This document shows positions 1-12,880 of a DNA stretch of 64,000 bases, in pieces (within the stretch, counting starts at the first letter, position 1; each line of letters opens with the position of its first letter). The DNA lies in the NCBI RefSeq assembly GCF_036324505.1, contig NC_086352.1, positions 7,726,001-7,790,000 on the forward strand, written 5' to 3'. Under the pieces are notes generated by a model. The model saw only the letters and a list, made by a program, of their open reading frames with translations, did no database searches and was not told where the DNA came from. A program made the translations under genes and the position numbers. Source of the stretch: Eleginops maclovinus (lineage: Eukaryota > Chordata > Actinopteri > Perciformes > Eleginopidae).

Positions 1-561
1 GCTGATCATTTGAACTCTTAGTAACCTATTTTTTACTGTGTTGACTATCCTTGACTTTTGGATGGATGCCATCAAAACAATTGCATCCGTCATGGTACCA
101 ATGGGCTGAAACTTGATTCCTTAAGCAATCCCATGACTATATCTTTGCCCAACCAGCGGATCAAAGATTATCATGTGAAATATATCAACACAGATATATT
201 GGGACCTTCATGGTTCCCAGATAACGATATTTTAATTTGGAGATTTCCTAACCTGTAAAAAAGGACATGCTTCTCACTTTTTTTTCAGCAAGATGCACTT
301 GTTAAGTATTAGCAATACACTATCATCACTGTGAGAGTGAGATATGTAAGGGAGGGATCTTGATCAGCATGAAAGGTGTTTTTTCCCCCATAATGACCGA
401 CTCGCTGCACATTATCCCGCTTATTACACGGCCAGATACTAAACAGAGTAACGACTCGACTCCCAGTACTAATTGAAATTATTTTATTGACTCAAAAATG
501 ATCTTATTTTTTTCCACAAAAAAAAAAACTCTGTTCCACAACACACCAACGGCTGGAACTG
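1..561. other. Non-coding DNA, nothing recognised
   Basis: AT-rich unique sequence. The short frame at 58-258 has no recognisable family and no splice context. No repeat copy shared with the rest of the window was noticed. Confidence 0.5.
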
Positions 562-562
562 C

Positions 563-617
<55 letters not shown>
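562..617 (+). repeat. (CAA)n microsatellite, about 18-19 units
   Basis: Uninterrupted CAA trinucleotides over about 56 bases. The poly-Thr and poly-Leu frames reading through it on the two strands are translations of the repeat, not genes. Confidence 0.97.
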
Positions 618-2385
618 GCACTGATCGAGGTTTTCTGCAACTGTTCAAGTCACAACACCGCAGAGCCCAGACCGTGTTCCTGTGAGTGTTCACTTCCTGT
701 CTGTCTTTATCTGACGTCCGGCGCTCCGTCTTTTAACCTCTTTTCCTTTCTTGGTCCTCCTTAACAACGGTCAATATAGTCCTTGACAACGATCTGCACT
801 ACTGGATTCACGGTCACATGTTCTGAATTGACAAATCAGAATCGAGTATTCAACTAAGCCTTGTAATAATGGCTTTTAAGCATTTAGCAATTAAACACCA
901 TTCTGTCTTTACAGCCTTTAAATAGCCGGTAGTGTATCTGGACACTTTTAGTCTTGTTAACACTTTTTTTCCATGAAGGCACCCAAAGAATGAACACAGC
1001 GGCTGCATTTCTGCACAGTTAATTGTCGGTGACATTACAAGACAGGCCGACAATGCAGGATTTACACTCATCGTAGAGAAGAACATCAACAGGGCTGTGT
1101 GACAGGATAAAACTGGCATTAGGCTGAATATGAACGCAGGGCAGACTAATTAAGTATTGCTGTGAAGCACAGTGGAATAGAGCAGCGATTTCTGTGTATT
1201 CAGATGCACGTAGGATGCAGAATATAGCATAAAATAAAAAAGATAAGAGTCTGCTGGTGTGCCAAAGTCACATATGTGCACAATTCCTGCAAAATACCTT
1301 CATTTGCACCGTGTGTGTGACTGTCTTTAATCTTGCTGTGGACAATCTGCTGATGAGTCTGACCTTGGAGTGCTCTGAATAAAGGGCAACCGGGAGCAAA
1401 AGGTCAGGGACAGCAGGGGTTTGTCACTGCTGTCCAATGCAGGGCGGGTTTTTTTTTAGCTAATTTTAGCCATTACCAAACTGCTCGCTGTGTAATAACC
1501 TTGCTCCAGCCCCATCAGAGCCAACACCACCAGCCACTTTGAAGCGCTCAAGCCCATTTAATGAGTCTAGCCAGGACAATTCGGTAATGGTAATAATGGG
1601 CTTATTTTTCTTTCTTAATAAGAGCACTTCTGTGTGAGGGGACACTTACACACTGACTAGGTGCAACATTTTAAACACAAAACTTAAGGTAAAATAGAAA
1701 ATGGATTCACCTCAGTGGTTTATTCAGCAATCTTCCAACTCCCACTGGCAGCCAGACATCAATAAGTGGGCTGTAACACTGTGTATCGTTGACATCTTGT
1801 AGATTCTCATATTACATTTAATTGTAAGTGTCATATTAATGTCCTCCTTGTTTATAAAAGCAAGATGTTCAGTCTTTAAATCACACATGCACATACAGCA
1901 CGATGCAGCCCATCCATACAACGCTTTGATGTGAAGTCTGCAGAGCATAACAAATAACTTATCAATCGTCCTTTCATTACAACAACTCAGAGGTCATTAA
2001 AAGGTTGCACATAGAGCAGTGTGTTCTTCCAAAAAGGCTGACATTAAAACAGACTTTACAGCAAGAGTTAGAAGATTGTCAGCTGCAGACGTCATCCCAC
2101 AATTAAAAGATCGTAGCTTTGATCGCGGCAGTAGGTAATTTGCGTCCATCAAAAGCCATGTTCTGTCATAATGCCCTTTAACAAAATACTGCCTGCCTGC
2201 TCCATAACTCTGTTTCGAGCTTGAGGTGAAATGTAAAAATCCCCCTCTCTCATTAATGCAAATGTTTCAGCACTAACAGTCCTGTGCATTTCACATTTTA
2301 GGATTCAAAACAAGTGTACTGATCAAGAACAGAAGCGGGGTCTAGCTGCATCGTCCTCATGGCCTTGTCACTTCGACCTGACAAA
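618..2385. other. Unique non-coding DNA; CNE-like patch at 1480-1620
   Basis: No gene seen. Around 1500-1605 the sequence is compositionally balanced and contains a perfect 9-base inverted repeat, AAGCCCATT (1550-1558) and AATGGGCTT (1595-1603), with a 36-base spacer holding TAATGAG-like and GTAATGGTAATAATG motifs. That patch could be a regulatory element. Confidence 0.35.
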
Positions 2386-3015
2386 TAGGAAACACATTCT
2401 CAGAGAACTAATCACAATAACAAGACACAGCTGCAGCAGGTTGGAAAAACACAGAGGAGCAGGGGGATTAGACACAGGGGAATGAGACACAGGTGGATTC
2501 AATCAGGGCGGGGCTAAACATCATTTAAAAAAAAGGATGGAAAACACACAAAGACAGGAAGTAAAACCTGACAAAGTGAGGGTTCTTTCAAAATAAAACT
2601 GGAAACAGAAAAACCGAAATATTTGAGAGATCCATCAGGAATATCTTAAAATGAATTTGACGTCAGAAAGAAAGAAACGTTTCACAAAAAAGTAGGGAAA
2701 ACACACAGACAGGAAGTGAAACCAGGCATGACACATGGTGAGTGGTTTACAAAATAAAAGAGGAAACAGAGAACTAGACAAACCTAAGAACACACCAGGA
2801 TGGCACATGGAGTACAGGAGGAATATCCACAAGGGAACGTAAGGATTAAAAATGGATGAACACAGACTGGGATAACAAGACGACGAAGTGGCAAGGAACA
2901 ATGGGGAAGGTAGGCTTAATTAACACACTGAAGTTAACTAAATGAAAATACACAAAGCTAGAAAATGAAAAGTGTTCTTTCAAAATAAAATAGGAAACAG
3001 AAACACAAAAGGCAC
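2386..3015 (-). repeat. Repeat E: cluster of minus-strand LTR-like copies
   Basis: Read on the minus strand, segments at about 2390-2625, 2690-2785 and 2960-3015 repeat the same core: TTTTATTTTGAAAG, then CTTCCTGTCT.TGTGTTTTCC, then in the first copy CAGCTGTGTCTTG and TGTGATTAG. The same core is found on the + strand at 3400-3680 and 30927-31221, so this is a dispersed family. The second and third segments are partial, giving a tandem pile of fragments. Confidence 0.65.
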
Positions 3016-3394
3016 TTGGGCATTTGTGGACTAAAAGCAGGACATGACTAGAATAAAACAAAGAGTAAAAATGAACTTAAATGTCTTTTTAAATGGAGCT
3101 GGAAATTGAAATGGCCAGTAGCAATGCATCTGCGCATGTCTGATAACTAAGTTGTGGCAAGTGCTCTGCTTTCATACATTTCTAAATAGAGCAGCAGGAA
3201 GCCATGATTGGTTTGGTGCGGTCATGTCTGCTAGCTCAAGTTAAAACTATGCATCCTTAATCATCCATAATTATAAAGTCAGGTGTCATAAGTTGATGTT
3301 AAACGTAGTTAGTTTTTAGCTACTAACGTTATGAGCTTGATAAGGTTGGCTGAATTGATTACGTAAAGCTTTTTGTTGCGCAAACTGACCTGTC

Positions 3395-3690
3395 TGGGTT
3401 TTATTTTGAAAGGCGTCACGATCTGTCAGATTTCCTGTTTTACTTTGAAAGGCGTTCACCCCCTGTCTTGTCTGTGGTTGCTTCCTGTCTCTGTGTTTTC
3501 CCCTCCTGTGTGATTACTGATTCTGTTCACCTGGTGCCCTGGGGTTTTCCTGTCCAGCTGCGTCTCCTCCTCTGATTAGGTCTGCTTTGTTGAGGTTCTG
3601 GTTTTTCTGTTGCTGGTTGTGGGATTCTTGTGTTTAACAGGGAAAGAGCTTTATGTTGTGTTCGCGGGAACCTTGAAATCAAGGTATTTT
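3395..3690 (+). repeat. Repeat E, + strand copy (LTR-like, 3' end lost)
   Basis: Contains GTCACGATCTGTCA near the left end, then TTTCCTGTTTTACTTTGAAAG, CCCCCTGTCT, CTTCCTGTCTCTGTGTTTTCC and CCAGCTGCGTCTCC, matching the copy at 30927-31221 in order. The CGTGACA end seen in that copy is missing. It lies head-on to the minus-strand cluster at 2386-3015. Confidence 0.6.
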
Positions 3691-3938
3691 CAGTTACCTG
3701 CTCGACTCAAACTGTATTGTATTGTTTGCAAGCAACATGAACATAGCTGACAATGGTTTGAAAGCTAACCTATAATAGCAAACTCATACCATCAGTACAA
3801 GATATTTACTGCTCAAGACATGACATGTAAGGAAGACCATGGATTTTTTAAACAGTAAATTTATATATATATATATAACGTTCTCATTTTAGGCAGTAAT
3901 CCGGACCGTAAGATTTTTCATACTTTTTATATTATGTA

Positions 3939-5514
3939 CAGAGGTGGGAGAAGTACTCAGACGTTGTGCTCTGAGTCAAGGTACTGAGATCTCGTACTTA
4001 AGTAAAAGTGTAAGTACTCAGATCTTATACTTGAGTGAAAGTAGAAGTACTTAGATCTTGTACTTGAGTAAAAGTAGAAGTACTCAGGTCTTGTACTTGA
4101 GTGAAAGTAGAAGTACTTAGATCTTGTACTTGAGTAAAAGTAGAAGTACTCAGGTCTTGTACTTGAGTAAAAGTAGGAGTACTTAGATATTGTACTTGAG
4201 TAAAAGTAGAAGTACTCAGATCTTGTACTTGAGTAAAAGTAGAAGTACTTAGATCTTGTACTTGAGTAAAAGTAGAAGTACTCAGGTCTTGTACTTGAGT
4301 AAAAGTAGGAGTACTTAGATATTGTACTTGAGTAAAAGTAGAAGTACTCAGATCTTGTACTTGAGTAAAGTATAAGTACTCAGGTCTTGTTCTTGAGTAA
4401 AAGTAGAAGTACTCAGATCTTGTACTTGAGTAAAGTAGAAGTACTTAGATCTTGTACTTGAGTAAAGTAGAAGTACTTAGATCTTGTACTTGAGTAAAAG
4501 TAGAAGTACTTAGATCTTGTACTTGAGTAAAAGTAGAAGTACTCAGGTCTTGTTCTTGAGTAAAAGTAGAAGTACTCAGATCTTGTACTTGAGTAAAGTA
4601 GAAGTACTCAGATCTTGTACTTGAGTAAAAGTAGGAGTACTCAGATCTTGTACTTGAGTAAAAGTAGGAGTACTCAGGTCTTGTACTTGAGTAAAAGTAG
4701 GAGTACTCAGATCTTGTACTTGAGTAAAGTAGAAGTACTCAGATCTTGTACTCGAGTAAAAGTAGAAGTACTCAGATCTTGTACTCAAGTAAAAGTAGAA
4801 GTACTCAGATCTTGTACTTGAGTAAAGTAGAAGTACTCAGGTCTTGTACTTGAGTAAAGTAGAAGTACTCAGGTCTTGTACTCGAGTAAAAGTAGAAGTA
4901 CTCAGATCTTGTACTCAAGTAAAAGTAGAAGTACTCAGGTCTTGTACTTGAGTAAAGTAGAAGTACTCAGGTCTTGTACTTGAGTAAAGTAGAAGTACTC
5001 AGATCTGGTACTTGAGTAAAGTAGAAGTACTCAGATCTTGTTCTTGAGTAAAGTAGAAGTACCAGAGTGTAGGAATACTCTGTCACAGTGAAAGTATTCT
5101 AAATGTTCCTCCAGTGAAAGTAGAAAGTACTCTCCTCTAAATGTACTTAAAGTAGCGACAGTAAAAGTAGTCATTGTCTGATTGGTCCATTTCAGAATAA
5201 TATCTCTGATATGTTTTATAATGATTGATCATTAAAGTGTTCTCAGAGCTGGTAAAGGTGCAGCTAGTTTGAATGGCTTTGTATACTGCAGGGTAGCTGC
5301 TGGATTTACTGCAGGTGAACTAAAGTCTGATTTAAGGGAGATTATATTTACCATCATTAATCCAAATCTGCCTAGCAACTAAAGGTACTAAATAAATGTA
5401 GAGGAGTAAAAGTACACAGTAGCATTACATATAAATACTCAATTGTTATACAAGTATCTCAAACTGTACTTAAATATAATACTTAGTAAATTAACTTGTA
5501 GTTGTACAACACTC
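3939..5514 (+). mobile_element. D1: non-autonomous hAT-like element containing a large minisatellite
   Basis: Starts CAGAGGTGGGAGAAGTACTC, the terminal sequence typical of short hAT-like elements common in fish. It then carries a minisatellite (3952-5062) and about 450 bases of unique body (5063-5514) with scattered AAGTACTT-type motifs. The body is nearly identical, in reverse, to 18320-18775 and 27865-28290. No transposase frame is present, so it would depend on an enzyme from elsewhere. The right terminus is degenerate and no target duplication was recognised. hAT assignment is by terminal sequence only. Confidence 0.65.
3952..5062 (+). repeat. Minisatellite, about 32 units of 31-33 bases
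   Basis: Unit consensus AGTACTCAGATCTTGTAC followed by TTGAGTAAAAGTAGA, with variants TTAGAT, CAGGTC, TTCTTG and a one-base A deletion. I counted 32 TTGAGTA/TCGAGTA/TCAAGTA occurrences. Each unit has short complementary arms (AAGTAC/GTACTT and TACTCA/TGAGTA). The array sits inside element D1 and recurs inverted in D2. Frames such as 4576-4788 are repeat translations. Confidence 0.95.
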
Positions 5515-6334
5515 ACTTCACTCCTTGCTCTTTAGTTGTGTTTTGGTGCAGCGGGTGGGGTCTGTGTTTACTCCTGTATGTCATAAACATGCTCTGCTGC
5601 TTTCCTGCAGTCACACAATCCTTCCAGAGACAATGAGCGACCTTTAAATAGCATAAATCTGGTGAATCAATCACAGAAAACAATATTTTCCTATTCGAAA
5701 TGAGGAGGAACTCAGAGCAATGGGACTTTTTTTTTCTGGCAATAAAATTGGCTACAGCATATTGACTGAAAATAAACGCTGGGTTTCCCTTCCTCTAAAT
5801 CCCATGAATGTGGGCCCCCTGCTGTGTATCTGAGTCAGATTTGATAGGCATTGTGAAGCATACATTATTATATTTCATTTGAATGTTCTCCAGCTGAGTG
5901 GAAAAGGGAGGATTTTACCAATTGTTTTTATTGTATTGTCATGCCTTTAGTGAATTGTGTATTTATTCATTTAAGTGGTTTATGGTTAGTGACAAAATAT
6001 TCATGTATGTACATAATTTATATTTCCTGGCTCCTTTCCTTAAAGCTGTGCTTAGCTGTGGGAAAGGGGGCTATTGGGCCCGACTGAGTAAGCATCTTAT
6101 TGAAACGCAGTGAATGGTGTGTTTCTATCCGAAGCTGTTGGAGAAGGATATTCATCGTTTCGCCCACAATGTGTTTTTTTGCAGATGCATGATTTTACAG
6201 TCATTGATAAAGATGTCATCACGGTCAATGGCCGGGTATTTTTATCTAAGGACATGTATATTGTTAATGTTCAGTATTATTTTTAGGTCTGACTCTGTAT
6301 AAAGCTGGTCCTTCTGCACAGTTGCAGATAAAGT
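5515..6334. other. Unique non-coding DNA
   Basis: No gene recognised. Open frames at 5898-6113 and 6114-6302 have no family likeness and no splice-site support. No repeats shared within the window. Confidence 0.45.
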
Positions 6335-6772
6335 CATACAGAGGTTTTTGTAGAGATATATAGTATGAGGGTACTGACGTCACTTCCGGGTAAAATAAGC
6401 CCCGCCCACTTTCAGGTGAGAATCCTTCATTAGAGTGAAGCAGGAAATAATAGTGTCTTAAAGCTGCTGAGTCATATATCGCACCTCCAACAACAAATAA
6501 ATCCAGAGCTCCGGTTTCTTTACTTCCTCTCCAGAAAAAAGGAGAGTCAAAAAGGATGTAATTCAGAAATCTCAGTTTCAGTGTCAGCCTGCTGCCTGCC
6601 ACTCATCCACCGGCAGACCCACCGGACATCCATCCCCTATTTATTCTCCTGTCTCTGCCGTCTGCCCAGACATTTCACACCGTCTTCATATTTATGGAGT
6701 CATTACACCGTTTCTCAGCAACAGAAGTATTGTTTTCTGGCCTCGCTTACCATGTTACTGTAACCCGGTTTA
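6335..6772 (-). repeat. Repeat B1 (dispersed, inverted relative to B2 and B3)
   Basis: Reverse complement of 15901-16381, with shared blocks such as CCGCCCACTTTC, GAGTCATATAT.GCACCTC, AACAACAAATAAATCCAGAG, TCAGCCTGCTGCCTGCCACT and TTTCACACCGTCTTCATATT. It carries a perfect TGACGTCA next to ACTTCCGG (about 6374-6389), CRE-like and ETS-like sites. No reverse transcriptase or transposase frame is present. Probably a non-autonomous DNA element; family unknown. The 112-residue minus-strand frame at 6264-6602 is only this repeat. Confidence 0.75.
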
Positions 6773-9029
6773 GACAAAACCCTGAAATACTTTTAATCAT
6801 ATATTCTTTGTAGAATTGGATTTCAGTGGTGGATGTGTAGGATTTGATATTCTAAATATTTCCATTAACTCCAGAATGTACCGCGTATTGAAACTCGTCG
6901 TCATTGTCGTTTTTTGTAACCAAATATCACGATCAATATGTGTTGGTATTTATCCCTTAAAAAAAAAGTCATATCTGCTGTGAATGACATCCAGAGGTCG
7001 TCACACACCTGTGTTAATAAAGTGTTCCAACATCAATTTAACAGCACAATTAATGACATTTATACAACCTAACTCAAACTAACTTATAGATAAATATGAC
7101 AAGATATATTTAAATCTCAGTGCAAAAACACTACTGCCTATATTAGACAATATGTATCATAATTCAAAATCCAATCATTGGAGTTTAATAACTAAATGTA
7201 GGTGAGTTTAATAATAGACTGAGATGTATTGTCTCGGTGCATTAGCTCAGGTGTCTGCAGTGTAAATAAAACATCTTCCTTTTCCCTCCCCGCTGTGAGC
7301 CGTCAGATGAAGCAGAAACAAAATAACAATGATATTTTTTTAAGTGCATTTCCTCTTCAAACGCTCGGGTCATGGCGCTCCCCCGCCGGAAGAATCTATA
7401 AAACCAGATTTGAAAACATCCATTTCTCGTGTGTTTTGTATCCTGCAGGGAACAAACACTTTATAAGGAAATAAATGTTGAACAGATTCAAGCTGCTCTA
7501 CCGAGTAAAAGATAAAATGAAAAACTGAACAACATCGAAATATTAAAGCAAAGTTATTATTTTCCAATTCCAGGTTTAATATATTGATACAATAAGTGTA
7601 ACGTTCAACGAAAGCATGCAACTTTATGTCTCTAGACTTAATGTGCAAATAAGAAAATGACTTCAGTATGGTTTGGCTCATTGGAAACAAATGTACTTGC
7701 AGGTTTGTTGCTTATGTGATTTCTATCCTCGTGGTTTATTGCACTTAAAGCATCAGCTAGATGAAATGATGAGTAATGTGAGGATGTTTTTCAGAGCTAT
7801 GCAAGCTGCAGTGAGCAGTAATACTACAGTGTACAGCTGTTGCATCATCAATTGATAAGTGGTACCTTGGTGTTTTATTGTGAAAGGGTGTCTGGGCCAT
7901 CTCCAATCTGAACACCTAAGGGTTATGTGTGTGTGGTAGTTTAGCAACACTTTAGCATGACATTCAAAAGGAGTTATAACCAATATGAAAATGAAAAAAG
8001 CAAGTAGGAGGTGCAAAATACCGTTTTACTTTCAACATATCATAGCAGCATTCATCTCACAGAAAAACGGGACCTAAGGAGGTTTAGGTCTTCATTTATA
8101 AAAGATAAACATTGTTATTTCATAAACTCTGTGTGTAACTACATTGAGTGATATTGATTTTCACAGCTCTCAAAATAAAATAAATGCTTTCATAGTTGAC
8201 AGTTTTAAGAGATTCTTTCCTCCAAATGTTTTTTTTCCAGTATATTTTCATGTTTTTTTTTACCTCAAGCCTCAACCACAGCAAACAAACAGAAACACAA
8301 AGTTAAAAAAAAGCTTCCAACATCTGGAAAAGATTGACAAAATAACACTAGTAATCCAGGATTGAATAAGCCAAAAATGGCTTGTAATTACATTATTCCC
8401 ATCAGTGAAAAACACATGACAATAATGAGTTTGTATGCACTGTTTGTTTAGAGGTGTCGCTCCCTGAGCATGTTTCCCAGCGCTCCTGCTAATCCACGTT
8501 CGTGTTGAATGTCCACGTTTCAAAGACTGCCTGAGCAAACAGAAGAAAGGTCAACTTTTGTTTCTTCACTCTTAATATCAGAGAGCTGGATGCATAAATC
8601 TCGGATGTGTCTGAATGAATTAAACGGCTTAAACATGAGAGATCCCTCACCGTATGTCAGTGTATATTCATGCTGCTGCAGAAGCTGGTACTTCTTAGAA
8701 CAATAGACAAAGAGACCAAATTATTTTCCTTTTCAGTCAATACATGAATTGGTAATTGGTTGTGCAGCAGTGGGACACACACATAAAAGACAGGGCAAAT
8801 ATACAAGACAATACGGACAGACAATCAGAAATCCTTTAGACCTTTACGTCCGCAGTGGGAGATTTACGCGGTTACAGCTAAGGCAAACAGCGCTGATGAA
8901 GAGGCAAATACAATGTAGGCAACGTATTGAAAAATAAAAACAAAATGGTACACAAACAAAGTGAGTTCATTTGAATAAGTAGCTCATAATGAGTATGTGT
9001 ACTTAATAAATACTCTACTTACTTTCTAG
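6773..9029. other. Unique non-coding DNA
   Basis: AT-rich. No exon or repeat copy recognised in more than 2.2 kb; the short frames here lack any family signature. Confidence 0.45.
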
Positions 9030-9432
9030 GGTGGGAGTGAGATTTCAATAAGACATAATGCTATTTTTCAGGTTCATATCTGTATTTTCTGTCCTCTCCT
9101 GGGACATGTCTCCATGCTTTAATGTTCAGAAAGCTCTTTATGTTTCTCAAACTGCCTGTGATGCAGCACCTGTATTCACCCTCTGTCTGAAACCAGAGCC
9201 CAGTCTGCTCTGATTGGTTAGCTGGCCGGCTCTGTTGGGATCAGCCAACTGCGCTTAGAGATGTCCCGCCCCTTAGCCTAACACGTACAATGTATTGGAG
9301 CGCTAGCCAATAAAAGTCAAAAGTGTTACATAGTGATGTCATTGTGTTACAGAAGTAAAAAAGAGTCCAATGGAGGCGTGTGGGAAAGTCCTTTGCAGAC
9401 CATTTACATGCACCACAACCTAAATAATAATC
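9030..9432 (+). repeat. Repeat A1 (CCAAT-rich MITE-like family)
   Basis: Shares the ordered blocks of the family: GGGACATGTCTCCATGCTTT, CTGCAGCACCT, GAAACCAGAGCCCAGTCTGC, TCTGATTGGTTAGCTGGC, GATGTCCCGCC, TAGCCTA.CACGTACAATGT, GCTAGCCAATA and CAGACCATTTACATGCAC. It diverges after ACAACCTAAATAA, so the 3' end is eroded. Confidence 0.85.
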
Positions 9433-12400
9433 GTGCAGACCCTTTCCTCCTACAGAGTTGAGGAGAGAGGACAGCAGGAGTGTTTGGCTGTATTGGTTTT
9501 ATGGCTCCAGATGGCAGGAACTGAAACTGTTGATTTAGGAAATGGGAACAATCACACAGGGTGGATTCTGCTTTCTTATATAACGTGCTTGTTGAAAAGA
9601 TCCTGCAGAATTGACTTTGCAGAGCCGTTATTGTGCCTGAAGTCACTGACCAGCGCATCGAGTGATTGCTTTCTGCATCAGGACACTTCTATCTTAAAAG
9701 GTTTTAACACATGGAGATCTGGGGGTTAGAGTGATAGACATTATATGTACATGACTTGACACTCACTCAAAGAAAAAGCTCAAAACTCCAGTGTACTGTA
9801 TGTGACATGGTTTTCAAAACACAACCACAACCGGATCAATATCTGTCGTTGGTGAAACGCGTAGCATTTCTACCGATAAGCAGCCTCTCCAGTGCAGCTG
9901 CAGCTCGGACTCATGCATCTTTCATTAGAGTTCAAGCTCCATTCATACAGGTGTTTGTGCAAGCTTTATTCCATTCTGCTGAAAATGTGTGCTGTTTTGA
10001 TGTGTTGTGTTCTGTCTATTGGTTTGATTTTATGGCTGCAAAGCTTGTGAAAACAATGATAATTTGCTGTTTAAAAAAATGGAAAATTCCGAGCATCTAG
10101 CAGTACATGATCGCACCACAAAGGATTTAGAATCAAGGGCCTTTTTCCTGTTGTTTGAAATGATTTTATGCTTTATTTTTGTGTGGCTCTTTTAATTCAT
10201 GAGGCGGATTCCGAAGTGTTTTGTAATCTGCACAAACTATTTGTTCTCTTCTGTTCCGGCCTGTAACAAATCCAATTAGGCATGCAAATAACCGCCTCAA
10301 ATTGCTCATTGCTATTTTATGTACTCTAATTTTGGTGAAGCAAATTCTCAGTTTAGTTTCACCAATAATACCAATTGCAAAGATACATTTGACTTTACTT
10401 AAAAACCTTTACATTGTTTATTTTTTAAATATTTTAATGCAGGAGAGGTTTTTCTTCATGCACTATTCTCACCAGATATCCCTCTCTCTCTTACTCTCTT
10501 AAAATATGTGTCAAAGCAACATTTGATGAAGAACGTTGTAGCTCGAAGATCACTGTGTTGCTTTCTTCTTGCAGAGCCAGTAAGACCTGGCTTCCTCGGG
10601 ACTGACCATGTGTGACGCGCAGCACACCGAGTGATATTGACAGCCATTGTCAACATACACCTTTCACATTGTGCAAAGGGCATCAAGCTTGTCTCCGCCT
10701 GTGGGTCACCGTCAGAAGTGGGTCATGCTCTGGTAGCAATGAATGCTCAGCCCCATTAAACCTGAGGCCATCAAAATGCATCTTAGAGGCCTTATTCTGC
10801 TTTTCGGGGTTGTTCCCTTTCGTGTGGTGTTTTTTCTATAGGTTTTTGTGAATGCAAAGGCTCGTGTGTCAAATATTTCGGAGTCATTTTTTTTTTTACT
10901 GAGCACACTTTTGAAGCGGTTGAGCACAATAGAAACATGTGGCATGACTATTGCTGCACAGTGGATGTAGTTGCCCTTAATTTGCTACCACTGTGTCTCA
11001 ATTTGCATTCTATGTATCTACTTTTACTATTTTAAATGCATCCTAGTCCTGCCAACATTAATTACACTGTAATCTGAGTTTTATCAGAATTGTAATGTAA
11101 TATTATATTTTAACTGTACTGTTTACTATTTTACTGACCTGTACTTTATCCTTGTTTAATAATTGTTTGTGTGGTTGAGATTATGCAATATTTGTAGTGT
11201 TTGTTGATTGTTATATTCCTGCCTGTTGATTGAAATGAGCTATTAGCTAAAACCTTGCATAAATCATCTCCTCTTTTCTGAGAATACTGTAGTTATATGC
11301 ATGGTCAAATAAATACATGAGATTAAATGCAAAATGAGTAAAAGATGGTGCACTCAAAACAGTCGAGAAGCAAAGGTTAAGTAAAAACTCTGGACACGTC
11401 TTATACTTTCAAGAACCCTAAACTAAAGTAAGAACAGCCATAATTGCCACTAAACTTATTTACCACTAAACCAGTGTCGATAATGAGCCACTGTTAATTT
11501 AACTGAGAAGTCTGTAATGATTTGACACAGCGAAAACAATAGCTACCTAGTTAACGGCGAGCATCACTTCCAGTAGTTGCAGAGCAGCCGTGTGCAAGTC
11601 TGAGACATCCCTACACGGCCAAAACTCGCACGTGTTCAGTGTGCAAAGGAGAGAATTGAAATTGAGAAACAGTCTGAATTTGGCCAATTTTAAAGAACAC
11701 ATTAATGACAATTATATTTCAATCAAAGAGGAGAAGTGGGAGTTTTTACAGAACAATAATGACATTAAGAGAGAATGGCTGAATGCTTTTGTTAACACAG
11801 TAATTAACATTCTTGAGGAACAGATGCACATTTAGTATTCATGAATTATTGGTGGGAGGACTTTTTAAACCACTGTTGATGCACCTTTAAGCCGGGAGGC
11901 CGCAGGAGACCAGAGGGTTCCTCTCTGTCTCGGTAATGGTTATTGACTGCAGCTGAACCTCACATGCCCTGCACAGGCCCCTCTGCAAGTCGTCTAGTGG
12001 ATATTCCACTGTATTCAACTTGATTGTGATCTACTGGAGCTGCCGTCTCCGATTACCACAAAGGTGCTTGTAAAACCGGGTGTTCGCACATTAAAGTGAT
12101 TTCACTGCATGAGGAGACACGCTATTCCCAACAATGCTGTTATCTGGGATCTATGGATTTTTATATTCTCATCCGAAGCACTTGGACTTTTTTTCTGTGA
12201 GGTATAACACCTGATAAATTCTCTTTCATCGTCCTATAGAACAAACCAGCTCAGTGCAGTTTTATCAAAATTAAAGGCACAATTCTCACAATAAAGTGCA
12301 TGAAATATGAAATATGAAATATCTAGAGGGGATAAAGCACACTGTACAGGTTTATGCACGTCTTGGGGGACATTTCTTTTGGAGGCTGTAAAATTTCAGG

Positions 12401-12679
12401 CGACAGGACCCAAAACTGAAATCTGGGAATAGATTTAATCACACTTCTGAGTCTGTTTTATGTTTGAACAACTCCAAATGATGCTTCAGGAATTCATCTT
12501 ACACAGCCACTAAACCAAATACAATTCTACCAACATCAAAAAAGGATCATTTATTAATTAGTTGTGGATTTAGCTCCCTGTTTTTCCAATAAAGGACACC
12601 AATTGCATATATTTCATATCATTTTACAACGTCCAAGGTCGAATTTTAGGAACAAAAAGGAGAATGAGTTCTTCTGATC
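9433..12679. other. Unique, mostly AT-rich non-coding DNA
   Basis: No coding exon recognised. At 12298-12320 there is a short run of the eight-base unit GAAATATG. The 114-residue frame at 9756-10100 has no family likeness. Confidence 0.42.
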
Positions 12680-12880
12680 TGTCGTGATGTCCCTATAGCA
12701 TGATTTGGTCACATTAATCGCGTCCTGATTGAAGACATCTGTGAGGGGAAAACCAGTGTTCAATGTAATTACGATCTAATTAGCATTATGCCGTTCAGCG
12801 GTACCATCATTTCATTTAGAGCTGAGGGCATAATCCGCCCAAGGACAGCCTCAGGATTATCAGGTTATACAAACCGAGTG
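12680..12880. promoter_or_regulatory. Candidate conserved non-coding element
   Basis: Balanced composition with TAATCGCG, GTAATTACGATCTAATTAGC and CATAATCCGCCC motifs, reminiscent of homeodomain-binding enhancers. No repeats, no open frame of note. Based only on sequence texture. Confidence 0.22.

Noticed and set aside
3952..5062. Regular repeats that might suggest a CRISPR array
   Set aside because: Units are directly adjacent with no unique spacers, there are no cas genes and the genome is vertebrate. It is a minisatellite.
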